Assembly: GCA_913031285.1 (NCBI GenBank)
Contig: CAJWEI010000005.1
Coordinates: 1 to 64,000, forward strand
DNA: 64,000 bases
Origin: an uncultured Alphaproteobacteria bacterium
GTDB lineage: Bacteria > Pseudomonadota > Alphaproteobacteria > Rhodobacterales > Rhodobacteraceae
Direction: 5' to 3'
Position numbers and translations under genes: made by a program. Within the stretch, counting starts at the first letter, position 1. Every line of letters starts with the position of its first letter. The notes beneath the pieces were generated by a model. It was given only the letters and a program-made list of their open reading frames with translations. It searched no databases and had not been told where the DNA came from. Below are positions 16,782 through 27,415 of the stretch, piece after piece.

Positions 16782-19700
16782 CGCTCCGAGATCTTGCGAC
16801 CGAAAGTCAAGTGCGCGCAGCGGACCCCCTCGCCTCAACATGGCTATCGGCAAATGCGGGTTCAGGCAAAACAAAAGTGCTTACAGATCGCGTGGCGCTC
16901 TTGCTTTTAAATGGGGTTGCTCCAGAGAATATTCTCTGTCTGACCTATACCAAAGCTGCTGCCACAGAAATGCAGAATCGACTTTTTCGATTGCTGGGTG
17001 ACTGGGCGATGAAAGACGATGATGCACTACATAAAAACCTCTTGAAAATTGGTTTCAATGGCCATCAGGACCGGGGAAAGCTTCGCCGTGCCCGAACCTT
17101 ATTTGCGCGCGCTATCGAAGCACCTGGTGGGCTCAAAATTCAAACAATTCATTCGTTTTGCGCATCTCTATTGCGTCGGTTTCCACTTGAAGCTGGTGTA
17201 AGCCCGCAATTTAGCGAAATTGAAGAACGCACAATTTTACAGTTGTGTCAGGATATTTTAGAGGACTTGGCCAATTCAGAACATGCTGATCTTGTTTGGG
17301 CCTTGGCACAATATACCAACGATAATTCAATAGCGAAGCTCTTGACTTCGATGCTGCGAATACGACAAAAAGGAGTGTTCTCTGGCTCAAAATCAGATAT
17401 CTGGACGAGTTTCGGCCTGCCTGCGGAGTTTTGCGAAGATGACCTCGTTACCGATTATATAGCTCCACAGGATATCGATTTGGTCAAAACCATGGCAGCT
17501 GAAATGGCGCATGGGTCGGTAACGGATCGAAAAGGTGCAGCAATATTGGAGGGGGCACAAGATTTAACAGTCAAGAGCCTATCTCTTATGCAGCAAGCTT
17601 TTCTTAGTAAGTCAGCACCGTACACTGCCAAGATTGGTAAATTACCAACCAGAGCACTGTCTAATGGGGCATTGGCAACCTCCATGGGCCTGATCAACGA
17701 TCTGATCGGCCGAGTCTATGATGCAAAACAGGCATCCTTATCACTTTGTGCAGCTCAAAAATCCTTTGCATTGCATAAGTTTGTTGCAGTGTTCTTACCT
17801 GAGTATGAGCGTCAAAAACAGTTACGAGGTTGGCTTGATTTTGATGATTTAATTTTGAAGTCAAGAGATCTTTTGTCCAAGACAACGGTAGCCGATTGGG
17901 TTCTTTATCGTCTCGATGGTGGCATAAGTCACATTTTGGTTGATGAAGCACAAGATACTAGCCCACTGCAGTGGGATGTAGTCGAAAGACTCGCCCAAGA
18001 AATTACCAGTGGGATGGGCGCCGATACCGAGTCAAATAGAACACTCTTTATTGTTGGTGATAAAAAACAGTCGATCTATTCATTTCAGGGGGCGGATGCA
18101 GGTCAATTCGATTGTATGAAAAAATCGTTTTCTGATCAGCTTGCACTGACCCATACCCCTCTTAATGATCGCATATTGGAATATTCTTTCCGCTCTTCGG
18201 TGGCGATTTTGCGCATAGTCGATGCGACTTTTCAAGATAAAGTGGAATCAGGGTTTCCGGTAGATCAAAAACACATAGCGTTCAAGTCAGATATGCCTGG
18301 TCGTGTAGACCTTTGGCCGCTGGTTCCAACCGTTGCATCCAGTAGTGATATTGAATGGCAAAACCCAGTAGATTTGCCAAGCCGAAGCAATCATTTTGTT
18401 GTGCTCGCACGTCAGATTGCTGAAACGATCAAAAATATGATTGACTCAAAAGAGTTGCTTCCAAACGAATTTGTAAGCAATGGCAACTACAGTGGACGGA
18501 TTGTTCAGCCGGGTGATTTTCTTATTCTTGTCCAAAAACGCTCAGAACTTTTCAGCGAGATTATTAGGGCTTGTAAATCGCATAATCTTCCTATTGCTGG
18601 GGCCGATCGTCTCAAGGTTGGTGCAGAGATAGCTGTTAAAGATCTGGTGGCCTTACTCTCTTTTCTGGCAACTTCAGAAGATGATCTATCGCTTGCCATT
18701 GTGCTGAAATCACCACTCTTTGGATGGAGTGAACAAAAGTTATATGCACTTGCTCAGGGTCGGCAGGGTCAATACCTTTGGCAAAGACTGCGAGGTAATG
18801 CAGAGACCTATAAAGCAGAGCTCAATATTTTACAGGACTTGCGTGATAAAACAGATTTTCTGCGCCCCTATGATATTTTGGAGCGTATTTTGAGCAAACA
18901 TGATGGGCGCAAAAAGTTATTGGCGCGTTTGGGCAACGAAGCGGAAGACGGTATAAATGCCCTTTTGTCTCAAGCGCTGAACTATGAGCGTTCTGAAATT
19001 CCGAGCTTAACAGGCTTTCTCGTTTGGGTGGAGACGGATGACCTTGAAATCAGGCGTCAGATCGAGAGTGATGGAAATCGGATTCGTGTAATGACAGTAC
19101 ATGGTGCAAAAGGTTTAGAGTCGCCAATCGTTATTTTGCCGGATACCGCCAAGCGCATATTTGTTGATAAAAACGAAATCTTATTTGACAATGCCAAAAC
19201 CTTCTGGAAGACACGCTCGGGTTCTATGCCCCAACTTTTAAGTGATATGGCTGCGCAAAAACGCGCCCGTGAGTTGCAGGAAAGAGATCGACTTTTGTAT
19301 GTAGCAATGACACGGGCTGAAAAATGGCTTATTGTGGCTGCTGCTGGGGAGCTAGGGGGGGATCCTCCATGTTGGTATGATCAAGTAAAAGCAGGATTGG
19401 ACCGATCTGGTGCAGTTGAACATAACTTCGACTTTGGGAAGGGGCAACGGTTTTCACATGGTTACTGGTCGGAGCTTGAGGAAGCCAAAAAGGCAGGAGA
19501 TTCTATCGAAAGAGTGGAAGCCCCGGATTGGCTTATGGAATTTCCGGCAGAGCCTGCTACTCCTGCTTCGGCCTTAAATCCCTCAAATCTAGGCGGCGCG
19601 AAAGCCCTTTCTGGCGATATAGAGTGGGATGAAGACGCTGCTAAGAGGCGGGGAAATCAAATTCATCTATTGTTAGAAAAGCTGCCAAACATCGAGGCCC

Positions 19701-20155
19701 ACCTATGGTATGAACTGGCAGGGCCTATTTTGGAGGATAAAAGTTTAGCGCATGATGGCGAAAATCTTGACGACATAATTGATGAGGCAGTAAAAGTTCT
19801 GCAAAATCCAGATCTAAGCTTTCTTTTTGGTCCAGACACTTTTGCCGAAGTTTCAATTTCAGCCCTTTTACCGGAACGCAATAATCGCTTAATGAACGGC
19901 GTAATTGATCGATTAGTTATTACCAAAGATGAGATTATCATAGTCGATTATAAAACTAACAGGCATGTGCCATATCACGAAGACGAGGTTCCCGAAGGAC
20001 TAATGCGCCAAATGGGTGCATATGCATCAGCGGTTACCCAAATGTACCCATCTCAACGCGTGCGGCCAACTATTTTATGGACATCGACAGGTGAACTTTT
20101 GTCTTTGACATATCTTAAGGTTATCAATTGCCTCAAGTCGTCGTCAGATGCTTGA
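16778..20155 (+). CDS. addA: double-strand-break repair helicase AddA
   Basis: This 1125-residue UvrD-type helicase-nuclease has Walker A in WLSANAGSGKTKVLTDRV, CLTYTKAAATEM (motif Ia), HILVDEAQDTSPLQW (Walker B), FIVGDKKQSIYSFQGAD (motif III) and MTVHGAKGLESPIV (motif V). YVAMTRAEKWL is motif VI. The C-terminal nuclease reads NGVIDRLVI then IIVDYKTNR. All motifs are intact, and the gene overlaps addB by 4 bases. Together they form the RecBCD-equivalent end-processing machine. Confidence 0.96.
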   Translation: MTLRDLATESQVRAADPLASTWLSANAGSGKTKVLTDRVALLLLNGVAPENILCLTYTKAAATEMQNRLFRLLGDWAMKDDDALHKNLLKIGFNGHQDRGKLRRARTLFARAIEAPGGLKIQTIHSFCASLLRRFPLEAGVSPQFSEIEERTILQLCQDILEDLANSEHADLVWALAQYTNDNSIAKLLTSMLRIRQKGVFSGSKSDIWTSFGLPAEFCEDDLVTDYIAPQDIDLVKTMAAEMAHGSVTDRKGAAILEGAQDLTVKSLSLMQQAFLSKSAPYTAKIGKLPTRALSNGALATSMGLINDLIGRVYDAKQASLSLCAAQKSFALHKFVAVFLPEYERQKQLRGWLDFDDLILKSRDLLSKTTVADWVLYRLDGGISHILVDEAQDTSPLQWDVVERLAQEITSGMGADTESNRTLFIVGDKKQSIYSFQGADAGQFDCMKKSFSDQLALTHTPLNDRILEYSFRSSVAILRIVDATFQDKVESGFPVDQKHIAFKSDMPGRVDLWPLVPTVASSSDIEWQNPVDLPSRSNHFVVLARQIAETIKNMIDSKELLPNEFVSNGNYSGRIVQPGDFLILVQKRSELFSEIIRACKSHNLPIAGADRLKVGAEIAVKDLVALLSFLATSEDDLSLAIVLKSPLFGWSEQKLYALAQGRQGQYLWQRLRGNAETYKAELNILQDLRDKTDFLRPYDILERILSKHDGRKKLLARLGNEAEDGINALLSQALNYERSEIPSLTGFLVWVETDDLEIRRQIESDGNRIRVMTVHGAKGLESPIVILPDTAKRIFVDKNEILFDNAKTFWKTRSGSMPQLLSDMAAQKRARELQERDRLLYVAMTRAEKWLIVAAAGELGGDPPCWYDQVKAGLDRSGAVEHNFDFGKGQRFSHGYWSELEEAKKAGDSIERVEAPDWLMEFPAEPATPASALNPSNLGGAKALSGDIEWDEDAAKRRGNQIHLLLEKLPNIEAHLWYELAGPILEDKSLAHDGENLDDIIDEAVKVLQNPDLSFLFGPDTFAEVSISALLPERNNRLMNGVIDRLVITKDEIIIVDYKTNRHVPYHEDEVPEGLMRQMGAYASAVTQMYPSQRVRPTILWTSTGELLSLTYLKVINCLKSSSDA

Positions 20156-20214
20156 CCTTTGTAGTCACGCTGCATAGTTTAGCACTCTAAAGCGATCATG
20201 CTAAGGAGAAAGAC

Positions 20215-20535
20215 ATGTCCACAGTTGCTGTAACCGACGAAACTTTTGATGCTGAAGTTAAAAACTCTGAAGTGCCTGTAGTGGTGGACTTCTGGGCAGA
20301 ATGGTGTGGACCTTGCAAGCAGATTGGCCCGGCACTCGAAGAACTATCGTCTGAAATGGCGGGCAAAATAAAAGTTGCTAAAATTGACGTCGATACAAAC
20401 CCTAACACCGCTGCGTCAATGGGCGTTCGTGGTATTCCGGCATTGTTTATTTTCAAAGATGGCGAAGTAATCTCGAACCGTGCCGGAGCTGCACCGAAAG
20501 CGGCTCTTCAAAGCTGGATTGAAGATTCGATTTAA
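20215..20535 (+). CDS. trxA: thioredoxin
   Basis: This is a 106-residue thioredoxin with the active site WAEWCGPCK and the cis-proline segment GIPALFIF. It begins 59 bases after addA behind an AAGGAG ribosome site, which is the usual neighbour order in Rhodobacterales. It is a cytoplasmic protein-disulfide reductant with no added domain. Confidence 0.97.
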   Translation: MSTVAVTDETFDAEVKNSEVPVVVDFWAEWCGPCKQIGPALEELSSEMAGKIKVAKIDVDTNPNTAASMGVRGIPALFIFKDGEVISNRAGAAPKAALQSWIEDSI

Positions 20536-20633
20536 CATAAATAGATGATCATTTTAGGGTGGCATTCCAGCACCTCCGAAATTTTGATTATATTTTATTT
20601 AAAAATACTTTATAACATTCACAGGACCTAGAT

Positions 20634-21191
20634 ATGAGCCAAGGCGATTTTTCTGGTTGGCACGGAACAACCATCATAGGTATAAAAAAGAATGGAAAAG
20701 TCGTGATTGCTGGTGATGGCCAAGTGTCGCTTGGACAGACAGTCATCAAGGGTACAGCTCGTAAAGTGCGTCGATTGTCGCCAGGAGGTTTTGACGTTGT
20801 CGTGGGCTTTGCTGGATCAACTGCTGATGCCTTTACTCTGCTGGAAAGGCTAGAGGCCAAGTTAGAGGCTACCCCAGGTCAACTTCCCCGTGCTGCAGTT
20901 GAGTTGGCAAAGGACTGGAGGACCGACAAATATCTGCAAAAACTTGAGGCGATGTTGATCGTAACAGATGGGACGCATCTTATGGTCATTACTGGCGCGG
21001 GCGATGTGCTAGAGCCTGAACATGGTGTTGCAGCGATTGGTTCGGGTGGAAATTACGCCTTAGCTGCCGCCCGTGGCATGATGGATACAAAAAAAGGTGC
21101 TGATTCAATTGCCCGAGATGCAATGGCGATTGCCGCAGATATTTGTGTTTATACAAATGGGAATCTGACAGTTGAGGAAATTGCTGAGTGA
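20634..21191 (+). CDS. hslV: ATP-dependent protease subunit HslV (ClpQ)
   Basis: This is the 185-residue peptidase subunit of the HslUV proteasome-like complex. The catalytic threonine is T12 in GWHGTTIIG. An 11-residue N-terminal stretch precedes it and should be removed for activity. The remaining body has [17 protein letters not shown] and [14 protein letters not shown] as in the family. The AAIGSGG-x-YALAAARG loop is present. It lies 100 bases before hslU on the same strand, with which it assembles. Confidence 0.96.
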   Translation: MSQGDFSGWHGTTIIGIKKNGKVVIAGDGQVSLGQTVIKGTARKVRRLSPGGFDVVVGFAGSTADAFTLLERLEAKLEATPGQLPRAAVELAKDWRTDKYLQKLEAMLIVTDGTHLMVITGAGDVLEPEHGVAAIGSGGNYALAAARGMMDTKKGADSIARDAMAIAADICVYTNGNLTVEEIAE

Positions 21192-21291
21192 GTGATGGCA
21201 GCAATAATACCAGAGGCTTCGACTCAAAATGCTGTTTGAGTGAGTTTCTTTAAAAACAATAAACCATACTTTTACCCTTAAAGAGGTTCTA

Positions 21292-22599
21292 ATGACTGAC
21301 CTGACACCGCGCGAGATAGTTTCAGAACTTGATCGTTACATTATCGGACAAAATGACGCTAAAAGGGCGGTTGCTGTAGCACTTAGATCACGCTGGCGCC
21401 GCAAACAGCTTGCTGAGGATCTGCGCGACGAGGTTTACCCTAAGAATATTCTAATGATTGGACCTACGGGTGTCGGTAAAACTGAGATAAGCCGGCGTCT
21501 TGCGAAACTGGCTAAGGCTCCTTTTATCAAAGTCGAAGCCACCAAGTTTACCGAAGTTGGTTACGTAGGCAGAGATGTCGAACAGATCATCCGCGATCTT
21601 GTGGATAGTGCCATTGCGATGATACGTGTGCAAATGCGCGAAGATGTTAACGCAAAAGCTATAAAAGCGGCCGAAGAGCGCGTAATTGAGGCAATAGCCG
21701 GTGCCGATGCCCGTGAAGCAACCCGAGAAATGTTCCGTAGAAAGCTTCGCTCGGGTGAGCTTGATGATCACGAGATCGAATTAGATATTTCAGATAGCAG
21801 TAATCCGATGCCAATGTTTGATCTGCCGGGACAACCTGGAAGCCAGATGGGGATGATGAACATTAGTGATATCTTTGGTAAAGCTATGGGGCAACGCACC
21901 GTCAAGCGAAAGATGACGGTTGTGGAAAGCCATGCAGTTTTAATTGGTGAAGAAGCTGATAAGCTTTTGGACGACGAGGCTGTGACGCGCGCTGCGCTAA
22001 GCGCCGTTCAAGACAATGGCATTGTATTTCTGGACGAGATCGACAAAGTTTGTGCTCGTTCGGATGCCCGTGGTGCTGAAGTAAGCCGGGAAGGGGTGCA
22101 AAGGGATCTTTTGCCCTTGATCGAAGGCACCACTGTAAGCACGAAGCACGGACCGGTAAATACTGATCATATTCTGTTTATAGCATCTGGAGCATTTCAC
22201 GTTGCAAAACCGTCTGATCTCTTGCCCGAATTGCAAGGCCGATTACCAATACGAGTCGAGCTGCGTCCTCTGACCGAAGCTGATTTTATTCGTATTCTGA
22301 CGGAAACAGACAATGCACTTACGCTGCAATATACGGCTCTTATGGAAACTGAAGGGGTTAAAGTGGCCTTTACCGAAAATGGTATAGCAGCTATTGCCAA
22401 GATTGCGGCAGAAGTGAACCTTTCTGTTGAGAATATCGGTGCACGGCGGCTTTACACTGTGATTGAGCGTGTATTTGAACAACTCTCCTTTGTTGCACCG
22501 GACAAATCTGGTGAGGATATAGAAGTGGATGCCGCCTATGTTGAAAAACATCTTGGTGATTTAACCCGAGACACAGATCTAAGTCGTTACGTTCTTTAA
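21292..22599 (+). CDS. hslU: ATP-dependent protease ATPase subunit HslU (ClpY)
   Basis: This is the 435-residue AAA+ unfoldase of HslUV. It starts with [17 protein letters not shown], has Walker [10 protein letters not shown], the pore motif GYVGRDVE, Walker [11 protein letters not shown], and ends with the docking tail DTDLSRYVL. The insertion I-domain around residues 110-240 is present. An AGAGG site precedes the start. With hslV it degrades misfolded and regulatory proteins under heat stress. Confidence 0.97.
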   Translation: MTDLTPREIVSELDRYIIGQNDAKRAVAVALRSRWRRKQLAEDLRDEVYPKNILMIGPTGVGKTEISRRLAKLAKAPFIKVEATKFTEVGYVGRDVEQIIRDLVDSAIAMIRVQMREDVNAKAIKAAEERVIEAIAGADAREATREMFRRKLRSGELDDHEIELDISDSSNPMPMFDLPGQPGSQMGMMNISDIFGKAMGQRTVKRKMTVVESHAVLIGEEADKLLDDEAVTRAALSAVQDNGIVFLDEIDKVCARSDARGAEVSREGVQRDLLPLIEGTTVSTKHGPVNTDHILFIASGAFHVAKPSDLLPELQGRLPIRVELRPLTEADFIRILTETDNALTLQYTALMETEGVKVAFTENGIAAIAKIAAEVNLSVENIGARRLYTVIERVFEQLSFVAPDKSGEDIEVDAAYVEKHLGDLTRDTDLSRYVL

Positions 22600-22681
22600 T
22601 AGATAGAAAATAAGTTTAGTAAACCACCTCTGGATTAATTGTCTTTGATCAAAACGGACTGTTCCTCATTTAAGTAAAGTA

Positions 22682-23746
22682 CTAAGTGCTGTTTAGCATA
22701 CCCATCACGCGGTGCAGGTGAAAATCTGTGTCTCCGAGTTGATGGTCAATCATAATCAGCCGTTTGGCATAATGCGAAACTGCATATTCCCAAGTCATGG
22801 CAATGCCCCCATGCATTTGGATTGCCTCTTCGGCAACCAGTCGGGCTGAACGCCCTATCATGTTTTTTGCCATAGATGCATATCGGCTGGCATTTGGGCC
22901 TCCCAATTCAGACGCCGCTTTGATGGTGATTGATCGGGATTGCTCAATTTCGGTTAGCATATCAACAGCGCGATGCTGAAGGACTTGAAAACTGCCAATC
23001 GGGCGACCAAACTGTTTCCGCTGTTTTAGATAATCGATGGTAATTTGATATGTCACGTCCATCATTCCCACGGCTTCGCTACATAAGGCAACGGTCCCTG
23101 CATCAAGCGCATCTTTTAGGGATGATTGCGCATTTTCGATCAGTAATTTGGCCTTAGTGTTGTCAAATAAAACTTCGGCCGCACCGCCACCATCGATAAG
23201 ACCGTATGGGACTACTTCTGCGTCCGTGGCGTGCACTTGGTAAAGGTTCAAATGATCTCCTGCTCTAGCAGCCACAAGGAAATAATCTGCTATATTTCCA
23301 CCATAAACGGATGTTTTGCGCCCACTCAAACAATGATCATCACTAGCTATAGCTGTAATATCACTAAGGTCATATGGTGCGTCGGGCTCTGCGATTGCAA
23401 CCGCATAATGTGCTGTCCCTTCAAGCAAAGCTGCCTGATTTTGTCTTGCCGCATTTAGCAAACGAGTAGCCATCAGAAGTGGCAGAGCAGGCTCGCAGCT
23501 GAGTGCATGGCCCAAAGCCTCAAAGACTACTGCAATATCTGCACCTGCACCACCAAACCCGCCATCTGCCTCATTTACCAGAGCAGAAAATATTCCAAGT
23601 TTGGCCATTTCCTTCCATTTGGAGGGATCGTGAAAAGGCGCTTTATATGCTATGGAGTTTCGATGTTCAATCTGGTATCGCTCCGCCAGGTATCGGGTCA
23701 AAGTATTGGAGAGCATTTGGCGGTCTTCGGTCAGGTTAAAATCCAC
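22682..23746 (-). CDS. acyl-CoA dehydrogenase, small subunit (PimD-like)
   Basis: This 354-residue acyl-CoA dehydrogenase lacks some of the residues of single-gene enzymes and is shorter than most. It has ADIAVVFEALG, the FAD segment KQFGRPIGSFQVLQHRAVDM, and MHGGIAMTWEYAVSHYAKRL near the end. It follows the 395-residue dehydrogenase by 3 bases on the same strand. Such adjacent unequal pairs form heteromers, as in PimC/PimD of pimelate degradation or the steroid dehydrogenases. The substrate is probably a medium- or long-chain or dicarboxylic acyl-CoA. It is the last gene of a three-gene operon. Confidence 0.88.
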   Translation of the reverse strand: MDFNLTEDRQMLSNTLTRYLAERYQIEHRNSIAYKAPFHDPSKWKEMAKLGIFSALVNEADGGFGGAGADIAVVFEALGHALSCEPALPLLMATRLLNAARQNQAALLEGTAHYAVAIAEPDAPYDLSDITAIASDDHCLSGRKTSVYGGNIADYFLVAARAGDHLNLYQVHATDAEVVPYGLIDGGGAAEVLFDNTKAKLLIENAQSSLKDALDAGTVALCSEAVGMMDVTYQITIDYLKQRKQFGRPIGSFQVLQHRAVDMLTEIEQSRSITIKAASELGGPNASRYASMAKNMIGRSARLVAEEAIQMHGGIAMTWEYAVSHYAKRLIMIDHQLGDTDFHLHRVMGMLNST

Positions 23747-23749
23747 TTC

Positions 23750-24937
23750 TCAAAGCTCCAGCATAGTTTTTGTTAAAATATTGCGCTGAATTTCATTTGA
23801 TCCGCCAAAGATTGATGCTTTGCGATTGTTGAAATATCGCGCAGCATTGAAAGCCGTGTCGGGTGGCCCAAATAGAATGTTGCTCTCTCCAAAGTGACCG
23901 GGAAAAGGAGCAGCAAGGGGGCCGAGCGCTCTGCGGGCCAGATCCCGCAGTTCTTGATTGATGACAGTCCCCTTGATCTTCAAGATTGATGTCTCTGGGC
24001 CCGGTGAACCCTGCTCTTGGGCTCGAAAGAGCATGCGCAGATTGGTTATTTTCATTGCTTCAAGGTCGATCTCTACCTCTGCTAATCTGGCAGCAAACAA
24101 CGGATCGTCAATTAATCGTTTTGAACCACGCTTGATTGTTGCGGCGATAGTCTTCACCTCTGCCAGAGCCTGCATTGAAAACCCAACACCGGCTATCCCA
24201 GTGCGTTCGTGGCTGAGCAGATATTTGGCGATGGTCCAGCCTTTGTTTTCTTCGCCGACAAGGTTTGCAATTGGAACGCGTACGTCGGTAAAGAAGACTT
24301 CATTTACTTCATGCCCGCCTTCAATAAGGCGAATGGGCCGCATCTCGATACCAGGCGTATCTAGGTCAACAAGGATAAAACTGATGCCTTGCTGTAGCTT
24401 TCCCTCTTTACTCGTGCGAACAAGACAAAATATTTTATTCGCGTATTGGCCCAGTGTCGTCCATGTTTTCTGCCCATTAATAATGTAGTATTCACCCGAG
24501 CGCTCGGCTTGCGTTTTCAGTGAGGCAAGATCAGAGCCTGCACCGGGCTCGGAATAACCCTGACACCACCAATCCTCGCCTGATAGAATTCGGGGAAGAA
24601 TTGTATCCTGTTGTTCTTTGGTCCCAAATTTATGCAGTACTGGCCCAAGCATATTAACGCCAAATGGGACGACACGGGGCGCATAGGCTTGGCAATATTC
24701 TTCTTCAAAAATATGTTTTTGAACGGGTGTCCATCCCGGGCCACCAAATTTTTTGGGCCAAGTTGCGGCCAGCCAGCCCTTTTTCTTCAAAATACTATGC
24801 CATTCATCCATCATATCTTTGGTTAAACCGTCCCCGGCGCGTACGACTGATACAATGTGATTTGGCAGATTATCTGCCAAAAATTCCTGAACTTCTGATT
24901 GAAAGGCAAGCTCGGTTGTAGAGTAATTCAAGTCCAT
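23750..24937 (-). CDS. acyl-CoA dehydrogenase, large subunit (PimC-like)
   Basis: This 395-residue protein is an FAD acyl-CoA dehydrogenase. The substrate-FAD region reads WWCQGYSEPGAGSDLASLKT, INGQKTWTT follows, and EGGHEVNEVFFTDVRVP lies mid-protein. FGGSNEIQRNILTKTML is the C-terminal signature. From memory its wording is closest to the pimeloyl-CoA dehydrogenase large subunit (PimC). It starts inside the end of the FadJ-like gene, overlapping by 10 bases. The FadJ-large-small order mirrors pimF-pimC-pimD, but a CoA ligase and a thiolase are absent here. Confidence 0.9.
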   Translation of the reverse strand: MDLNYSTTELAFQSEVQEFLADNLPNHIVSVVRAGDGLTKDMMDEWHSILKKKGWLAATWPKKFGGPGWTPVQKHIFEEEYCQAYAPRVVPFGVNMLGPVLHKFGTKEQQDTILPRILSGEDWWCQGYSEPGAGSDLASLKTQAERSGEYYIINGQKTWTTLGQYANKIFCLVRTSKEGKLQQGISFILVDLDTPGIEMRPIRLIEGGHEVNEVFFTDVRVPIANLVGEENKGWTIAKYLLSHERTGIAGVGFSMQALAEVKTIAATIKRGSKRLIDDPLFAARLAEVEIDLEAMKITNLRMLFRAQEQGSPGPETSILKIKGTVINQELRDLARRALGPLAAPFPGHFGESNILFGPPDTAFNAARYFNNRKASIFGGSNEIQRNILTKTMLEL

Positions 24938-27030
24938 ACCGCCACCTTTTCGTTAAAATCTGAAAATTTGGTTCCGTCCGAAGCCATTTGTCTAAGCATA
25001 TCGGGAACCCTCCAATAATGGCTGTCTTCTTTGGCATATGTCTCGATTCGATTGATAAGCTCTTGTGGACCAAGCGTATCGGCATAATGAAGAGGGCCGC
25101 CCCGATGGCGGGGAAATCCATAGCCAAATACCAATACCATATCCACATCTAAAGGTCGCGCTGCAATTTGTTCTTCTAAGACCCGTACCGCTTCTGAAAT
25201 CATGGCTGTCATGTAGCGCTTAACAATCTCTTTATTATTAAACTTTTGAACATTTATCCCTGCTTTTTTGCGTTCTGCGTTGATTATGACGTCGATATCT
25301 GGATTGGTATGAACATCACGCCCTTCATAAAGATAGTATCCTTGGCCAGTTTTTCGGCCAAACCAACCGTTTTCACAAATACGGTCAGCGATTTCGCCCG
25401 AGTATCTTTCTTCTTTTGGGCGAGTTGGGGCCTTTCGCTTTCGATTCATCCAGTCTATGTCAAGCCCAGCGAGATCAGTCACTTTATGTGGCCCCATCGC
25501 AAAGCCAAAATCTTCAAGGGCTTGGTCAACTTGCTGGGGCTGCGCACCATCCAATACCAAATAAGCTGCCGTCTTGCGATAATGTGCCAAAAGTCGGTTG
25601 CCGATAAATCCGTCGCAGACTCCAGCTTTGACGCCAACTTTACGAAGTTTTTTCGCTAGAGTGAAGCCTGTAGCTGTAACGGTTGGATCAGTTTTCCTGC
25701 CAACAACAATTTCTAATAAGCGCATCACATGGGCAGGTGAGAAAAAATGCAAGCCAATAACATCCTGCGGACGTGACGTGACGGCTGCAATCTCATTAAT
25801 ATCTAAATAGGAAGTATTGCTTGCCAGAATAGCGCCGGGTTTGCAAACGCTATCGAGTTCTTTAAAAATCTCTTTTTTGACGTTCATGTCCTCAAAAGCC
25901 GCCTCGACAACCAGATCAACTTGGTCAAGAGCTTCTATGCCCAAAGCCGGTTGTAAAAGTGACTGTGTTCTTGGCAATTTTTCAGCATGCAGTTTTCCCC
26001 GCTTCACAGAGCCATTTAAATTCTGCTCAATCTTTGCTCTGCCTTTGTTGAGACTCTCTTGCACATTTTCGATGAGTGTGACGCGAAGACCTGCAAGCAA
26101 ACAGGCGGTTGCTATCCCGGACCCCATTGTGCCAGCACCAATAATGCCTATGTGCGCAACTGGCCGTGGGGCTATTTTGGATTCTGGAATTCTACTGACA
26201 GAACGCTCACCAAAAAATACATGGATCAAAGCTGCTCTTTGCGGCGTCTGCATACACTCTTCAAACGCCTGTCTTTCGACGTGCAACCCTTCTGCAATAG
26301 GAAGTAAGCAGGCGCGTACGGCTTGGACGCATTTGTGAGGTGAAAAAAGGTGTGAGTGGGTTTTTATGAGCTTGGCTTCTACCTTATCTATGTGAGCGTG
26401 ATGAGATTTTGCGAAAATCTGATCTGTTCGGCGGGTTTCAAGTTGTCCTATCAGAACTTCCTGAGCTGCTTGCAGTGCGACATCTCTGGGTTGGCCGTCA
26501 TAAAGCTTATCAATCAAACCCATCTCAAGCGCGTCTTCGGCATGAATGTGTTTACCCGATAGGATCATATCCAGCGCCGCAGGAATGCCGCAGAGCCGAG
26601 GTGCGCGCTGCGTTCCACCCGCTCCGGGCAACAAACCAAGATGAATTTCAGGCAAACCAACTTTCAGCCCTATGATTCCGACGCGGGCATGCGTGCCCAA
26701 TGCAATCTCTAAACCACCGCCAAGCGCTGTGCCGTGCAAGACGGAAATCAAAGGGATTTCAATCTTTTCAATTTCATTTACAAGATCTGGCAGAAACGGT
26801 GCCAAAGGCGGTTTGCCGAATTCCTTTATATCTGCGCCGGCAACAAAAGTGCATCCAGCGCCATAAATAACAATCACGCCAATGCCATTTTGCGAACTTG
26901 CCCAAATAAGAGCTTTTTGAAGTCCATTTCTAAGACTTTGTGACGCGGCATTCACGGGAGGGTTATCAAGACAAATTAACGCAATTTTCTGGTTAATCTC
27001 GACCGAAACAGTTTCATTGATATTTAGCAT
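24928..27030 (-). CDS. bifunctional enoyl-CoA hydratase/3-hydroxyacyl-CoA dehydrogenase (FadJ/PimF-like)
   Basis: This 700-residue fusion has an N-terminal crotonase domain (about 1-190): FVAGADIKEF is the oxyanion-hole part and GLPEIHLGLLPGAGGTQR carries the catalytic Glu. The central NAD-binding domain is IGIIGAGTMGSGIATACLLA with catalytic His in IGLHFFSPAHVM. The C-terminal dimer domain ends in GYGFPRHRGGPLHYAD. It hydrates enoyl-CoA and oxidises the 3-hydroxy product in beta-oxidation. It is the first gene of the minus-strand operon and overlaps the next dehydrogenase by 10 bases. The 385-base upstream gap is the probable promoter region. Confidence 0.93.
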   Translation of the reverse strand: MLNINETVSVEINQKIALICLDNPPVNAASQSLRNGLQKALIWASSQNGIGVIVIYGAGCTFVAGADIKEFGKPPLAPFLPDLVNEIEKIEIPLISVLHGTALGGGLEIALGTHARVGIIGLKVGLPEIHLGLLPGAGGTQRAPRLCGIPAALDMILSGKHIHAEDALEMGLIDKLYDGQPRDVALQAAQEVLIGQLETRRTDQIFAKSHHAHIDKVEAKLIKTHSHLFSPHKCVQAVRACLLPIAEGLHVERQAFEECMQTPQRAALIHVFFGERSVSRIPESKIAPRPVAHIGIIGAGTMGSGIATACLLAGLRVTLIENVQESLNKGRAKIEQNLNGSVKRGKLHAEKLPRTQSLLQPALGIEALDQVDLVVEAAFEDMNVKKEIFKELDSVCKPGAILASNTSYLDINEIAAVTSRPQDVIGLHFFSPAHVMRLLEIVVGRKTDPTVTATGFTLAKKLRKVGVKAGVCDGFIGNRLLAHYRKTAAYLVLDGAQPQQVDQALEDFGFAMGPHKVTDLAGLDIDWMNRKRKAPTRPKEERYSGEIADRICENGWFGRKTGQGYYLYEGRDVHTNPDIDVIINAERKKAGINVQKFNNKEIVKRYMTAMISEAVRVLEEQIAARPLDVDMVLVFGYGFPRHRGGPLHYADTLGPQELINRIETYAKEDSHYWRVPDMLRQMASDGTKFSDFNEKVAVWT

Positions 27031-27415
27031 TCTCGTCCCAGTTCTTCAAAGTTATGAGCCCACACTGCAACCTATGTGAGTAAAGAATTACCGTCAATTA
27101 TAGCGACAGATTCATGTTGCTAAAGAACTTTATGAAAGATGCGGTTTGTTTTGGCCGATCGGCAACTGGTGTGATATCAACATCATATACTAGGGTTTTG
27201 ACTCTCTGAACGCCAACTCAAGGCTTCTATAGAGCACATTAATTGTCAGTAATCTCCATTGTGATCACAGGAAAACAAGAAATTTACGAATTGTTTTGTT
27301 TTGGGCTTGTCAATTGACGCCTCTCGTATGAGGATTTAACAAAAATTGCGCAACACACGCCGTCTGCTTCTGTCGCCTAGATTATTATTTATCTCTGTAA
27401 AGAGGAATAGGATAA
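27031..27415. promoter_or_regulatory. divergent control region between the fadJ-like operon and the KPR-like gene
   Basis: This 385-base gap lies between divergent starts and holds no gene. Nearest to the plus-strand gene, TTGACG at 27314-27319 stands 17 bases from a weak TAACAA. A CCTC/GAGG mini-repeat lies between. Promoters for both directions must be here, but I cannot place them firmly. Confidence 0.4.

Noticed and set aside
27314-27342. Sigma-70 promoter TTGACG-17-TAACAA before the KPR-like gene
   Set aside because: The -10 match is weak and other AT-rich hexamers fit as well, so I list only the region.
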